NCBI GenBank assembly: GCA_026391455.1
Contig: JAPLEH010000021.1
Span: 44,706-108,705 of the forward strand
DNA length: 64,000 bases
DNA from: Bacteroidota bacterium
Lineage (GTDB): Bacteria > Bacteroidota > Bacteroidia > Chitinophagales > Chitinophagaceae
Direction: 5' to 3'
Numbering within the stretch: the first letter of the stretch is position 1; each line of letters starts with the position of its first letter. Shown piece by piece: positions 61,818 through 64,000 of this stretch. The translations under genes and the position numbers were made by a program. The notes below the pieces were generated by a model that made no database searches, was not told the DNA's origin, and saw nothing but the letters and a program-made list of their open reading frames with translations.

Positions 61818-63737
61818 ATGAGCATTGTAACCACGATAAAAGAGAAAGTAGCCACGGAGCTTAAAACGCTGTACGGGCAAGACTTTGCAGCCGCAGACCT
61901 GACCATCAACAGCACCAAACCGGAGTTTGAGGGCGATTATACCCTCGTACTGTTTTCCTTTGTAAAGCAGTTGAAAAAATCGCCCGAGGCACTGGGACAG
62001 GAGATAGGCCAAGCAGTGGTAAAAGCGCATCCCGCACTGTTTTCTGCCTACAATGTGATCAAAGGGTTTCTGAACCTGACGGTGGCCGATGCTTATTGGC
62101 ACCAATTTTTGCAGGAAAACCATAGCAATAAACAATTTGGGCAACTGCCCGTTAATGGGAAAAAGGTAATGGTGGAATATTCTTCCCCCAATACCAATAA
62201 GCCCCTGCACCTGGGTCATTTGCGCAACAACTTTCTCGGATGGAGTGTGGCCCGCATACTGCAGGAATGCGGGTATGAAGTAGTAAAAAGCTGTATCGTA
62301 AACGACCGGGGTATCCATATCTGCAAAAGCATGATCGCCTGGCAACTGTTCGCCAACGGAGCCACGCCGGCATCTACCGGTATGAAGGGTGACCATTTTG
62401 TGGGAGAATATTATGTGAAATGTGAAAATGAAATAAAGAGGCAGTCCGCGGAACTGCAAGAAAAAGAGGCTGCGGGAAACCTAGATCATTATGGTGACCA
62501 GCTACCGAAAGCAACTGGACTTTTGTCAATTATCGAAAAGTTGACAAATGAGAATACGTTAAATAATGAAGATAAAATCAAACAGGCGAAAGATGATTTA
62601 ATGGAATTGAGGAGAGGCGTGACACCGATTATGGTTCAGGCCAAACAAATGCTGCTGGATTGGGAAGCCGGTAAACCCGACGTAATGGAACTCTGGCGCA
62701 CGATGAATGGCTGGGTGTATGAAGGATTTGAGGTAACCTATAAACGTATCGGCAGCGATTTCCAAAAAACCTACTATGAGAGTGAGACCTATCTCCCCGG
62801 TAAAAAATTTGTAGAAGCCGGATTGAAAGATGGCATATTCTTTAAAAAAGAAGATGGCAGTGTATGGATCGACCTGACCGGTGAAGGGCTGGATGAAAAA
62901 CTCGTGCTGCGTAAAGATGGCACGTCTGTATACATAACCCAGGATCTGGGGCTGGCCGAAGAGAAGTACACCGAATTCAAGTACGACCAGAGCATCTATG
63001 TGATAGCAGATGAACAGAACTATCACATGAAAGTGCTGAAACTTATTTTGCAGAAACTAGGTAAGCCGTATGCCGATGGTATTTATCACCTCAGCTATGG
63101 CATGGTGGAATTGCCCACTGGCCGGATGAAAAGCCGGGAAGGCACCGTAGTAGATGCCGATGATATGGTGGAAGAAATGGTGAATGTGGCCCGTCAGAAA
63201 ACAGAAGAACTGGGAAAAGTAAAAGATTTTACTGCCGAAGAACTTACGGAACTATATGACATCATTGCTTTGGGTGCATTAAAATTTTTCCTGCTGCGCG
63301 TGGATCCCAAAAAGAGAATGATCTTCAACCCGGAAGAGTCCATCGACTTTCATGGATTCACCGGCCCATTTGTACAATACACCCATGCACGTATCAAATC
63401 GATCTTAAGAAAGAATGAAAGCGATGGCGTTGCAGATAGCAATCTACAGGCAAATACCAGTACCGGTTTATTCAAGCTAGAGAAAGACCTTATTGTAGCA
63501 TTAGAACAATACAGCACGATCCTGGAGCAGGCGGTGAATGAGCACAACCCTTCCGTAATTGCGATCTATGTATTTAATTTAGCGAAAGCATTCAATACCT
63601 TCTATACCGAACATTCTGTAATGAATGCAGAAACACCTGAAAAGAAACAATTCCGTTTGCATTTATCCGAAATGACTGCGAATATCATTGCTTCCGGAAT
63701 GAGCCTGTTGGGAATACGGGTGCCGGAGAGAATGTAA
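61818..63737 (+). CDS. argS: Arginyl-tRNA synthetase
   Basis: 639 residues from ATG 61818 (MSIVTTIKEKVATELKTLYG); seven earlier codons are possible but overlap the promoter. N-terminal Add1 domain, HIGH-type motif NTNKPLHLGHLRNNFLGWSV (about 125-145), KMSKS-type GRMKSREGT (about 434-442), anticodon-binding helices at the end. Loads arginine onto tRNA-Arg. Codons around 62510-62620 are AT-rich, and encode a Lys/Asn/Glu-rich insert (LTNENTLNNEDKIKQAKDD). Confidence 0.97.
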   Translation: MSIVTTIKEKVATELKTLYGQDFAAADLTINSTKPEFEGDYTLVLFSFVKQLKKSPEALGQEIGQAVVKAHPALFSAYNVIKGFLNLTVADAYWHQFLQENHSNKQFGQLPVNGKKVMVEYSSPNTNKPLHLGHLRNNFLGWSVARILQECGYEVVKSCIVNDRGIHICKSMIAWQLFANGATPASTGMKGDHFVGEYYVKCENEIKRQSAELQEKEAAGNLDHYGDQLPKATGLLSIIEKLTNENTLNNEDKIKQAKDDLMELRRGVTPIMVQAKQMLLDWEAGKPDVMELWRTMNGWVYEGFEVTYKRIGSDFQKTYYESETYLPGKKFVEAGLKDGIFFKKEDGSVWIDLTGEGLDEKLVLRKDGTSVYITQDLGLAEEKYTEFKYDQSIYVIADEQNYHMKVLKLILQKLGKPYADGIYHLSYGMVELPTGRMKSREGTVVDADDMVEEMVNVARQKTEELGKVKDFTAEELTELYDIIALGALKFFLLRVDPKKRMIFNPEESIDFHGFTGPFVQYTHARIKSILRKNESDGVADSNLQANTSTGLFKLEKDLIVALEQYSTILEQAVNEHNPSVIAIYVFNLAKAFNTFYTEHSVMNAETPEKKQFRLHLSEMTANIIASGMSLLGIRVPERM

Positions 63738-63775
63738 CAATTAGCTAATTTGCTATTGTGCTATTGTGCTAATTG
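63738..63775 (+). repeat. Inverted CAATTAGC/GCTAATTG with TGCTATTG repeats
   Basis: An 8-bp inverted repeat brackets three copies of TGCTA(A/T)TG-like sequence just after the argS stop. A similar TTGCTAATGTGCTAATATGC stretch lies near 12460. Confidence 0.6.
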
Positions 63776-63887
63776 AATACAAATGGAGATAGTTTAAGTT
63801 TTGACATTCTCGTTTGTAAACGAATCTGGTAATTAAATCAGGTACTCTCATTATTGACGATTCACCATTCAATGCCGTTTACTTAAG

Positions 63888-64000
63888 CTACAATTGTTTG
63901 TAATTCATTGAAGGTGGTTTCTTTTTAATTTTCTTTCGTTTAAACTTTCTATTTGGTCTGACTATTTCGGTAGTAGCTTTGAGCACTTTGTCAATGGCCT
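63888..64000 (-). CDS. Partial CDS, C-terminus of an unidentified protein
   Basis: An open frame enters from the right edge and ends at TAG 63890-63888. The last 36 codons read AIDKVLKATTEIVRPNRKFK, then RKKIKKKPPSMNYKQL: a very basic tail. Too short to assign; it might equally be non-coding. Confidence 0.4.
   Translation of the reverse strand, partial: AIDKVLKATTEIVRPNRKFKRKKIKKKPPSMNYKQL

Overview
The window looks like a chromosome segment of a Bacteroidota bacterium, most likely a Chitinophagaceae-like genus. Supporting signs are two type IX secretion (T9SS) sorting domains (one CHU_C/type B, one type A), a DUF4249 lipoprotein, a short RpoD without region 1.1, promoter boxes of the TAnnTTTG type (one with a matching TTTG 20 bp upstream), many lipoproteins with an LxxC lipobox, and weak Shine-Dalgarno signals. 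No tRNA, rRNA, insertion sequence, integrase or CRISPR array was seen. The one structured RNA gene found is rnpB.

Region 1 (1-13.4 kb, all minus strand) is the promoter-proximal part of an extracellular contractile injection system (eCIS; Afp/PVC-like). In transcription order it holds a NusG-paralogue antiterminator, sheath, inner tube, a gp26-like zinc-ribbon baseplate protein, a proline-rich linker protein, the DUF4255/Afp16-like terminator, an AAA+ ATPase, a small orphan, a CIS tube-capping protein, a LysM protein, a gp27/gpD-like hub, a gp5-like spike, a PAAR-like tip, gp25, and a J/gp6-like baseplate protein that runs off the left edge. Most junctions are 1-8 bp overlaps (ATGA or TAATG), so this is one translationally coupled operon. 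No effector or tape-measure gene is visible; these may lie left of the window.

Region 2 (13.4-36 kb) is mostly housekeeping. It includes a repeat-filled spacer, rnpB, a Smr/DUF2027 protein, an amino-acid permease, a polyprenyl synthase and a GxxExxY protein bracketed by palindromes. The operon DUF3822-rsmD-formyl-THF cyclo-ligase-lpxK-rnr follows, then a MATE exporter, the operon trxB-folB-lipoprotein, a DUF4249 lipoprotein, a PQQ-type propeller, rpoD, lgt and a bacilliredoxin. Region 3 (36-47.7 kb) holds hsp20, small lipoproteins, arginine decarboxylase, small helical proteins, a possible RiPP-precursor-like peptide and the two T9SS cargo proteins.

Region 4 (47.7-54.6 kb) is an AT-rich accessory block of lipoproteins, an S41 peptidase, an orphan antitoxin-like ORF, GldM-C-like secreted proteins and an ankyrin protein. 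It ends at dnaK. A second, diverged copy of the dnaK 3' end and its terminator lies 3.7 kb downstream of the real one, bracketing part of the block like the two ends of an old insertion. Region 5 (54.6-64 kb) has dnaK, a five-unit 37-bp tandem array, a DUF3052-YdeI protein, an AraC/VOC pair, a DUF4403 protein, a GtrA protein and argS.

Several repeat families run through the spacers: short CCTGCC-N4-GGCAGG palindromes (one copy apparently inside rnpB), 9-bp periodic arrays, and tandem units of 37, about 134 and about 163 bp. The most notable candidates for new biology are the antiterminator heading the eCIS operon, the duplicated dnaK tail, the palindrome inside RNase P RNA and the RiPP-like peptide.
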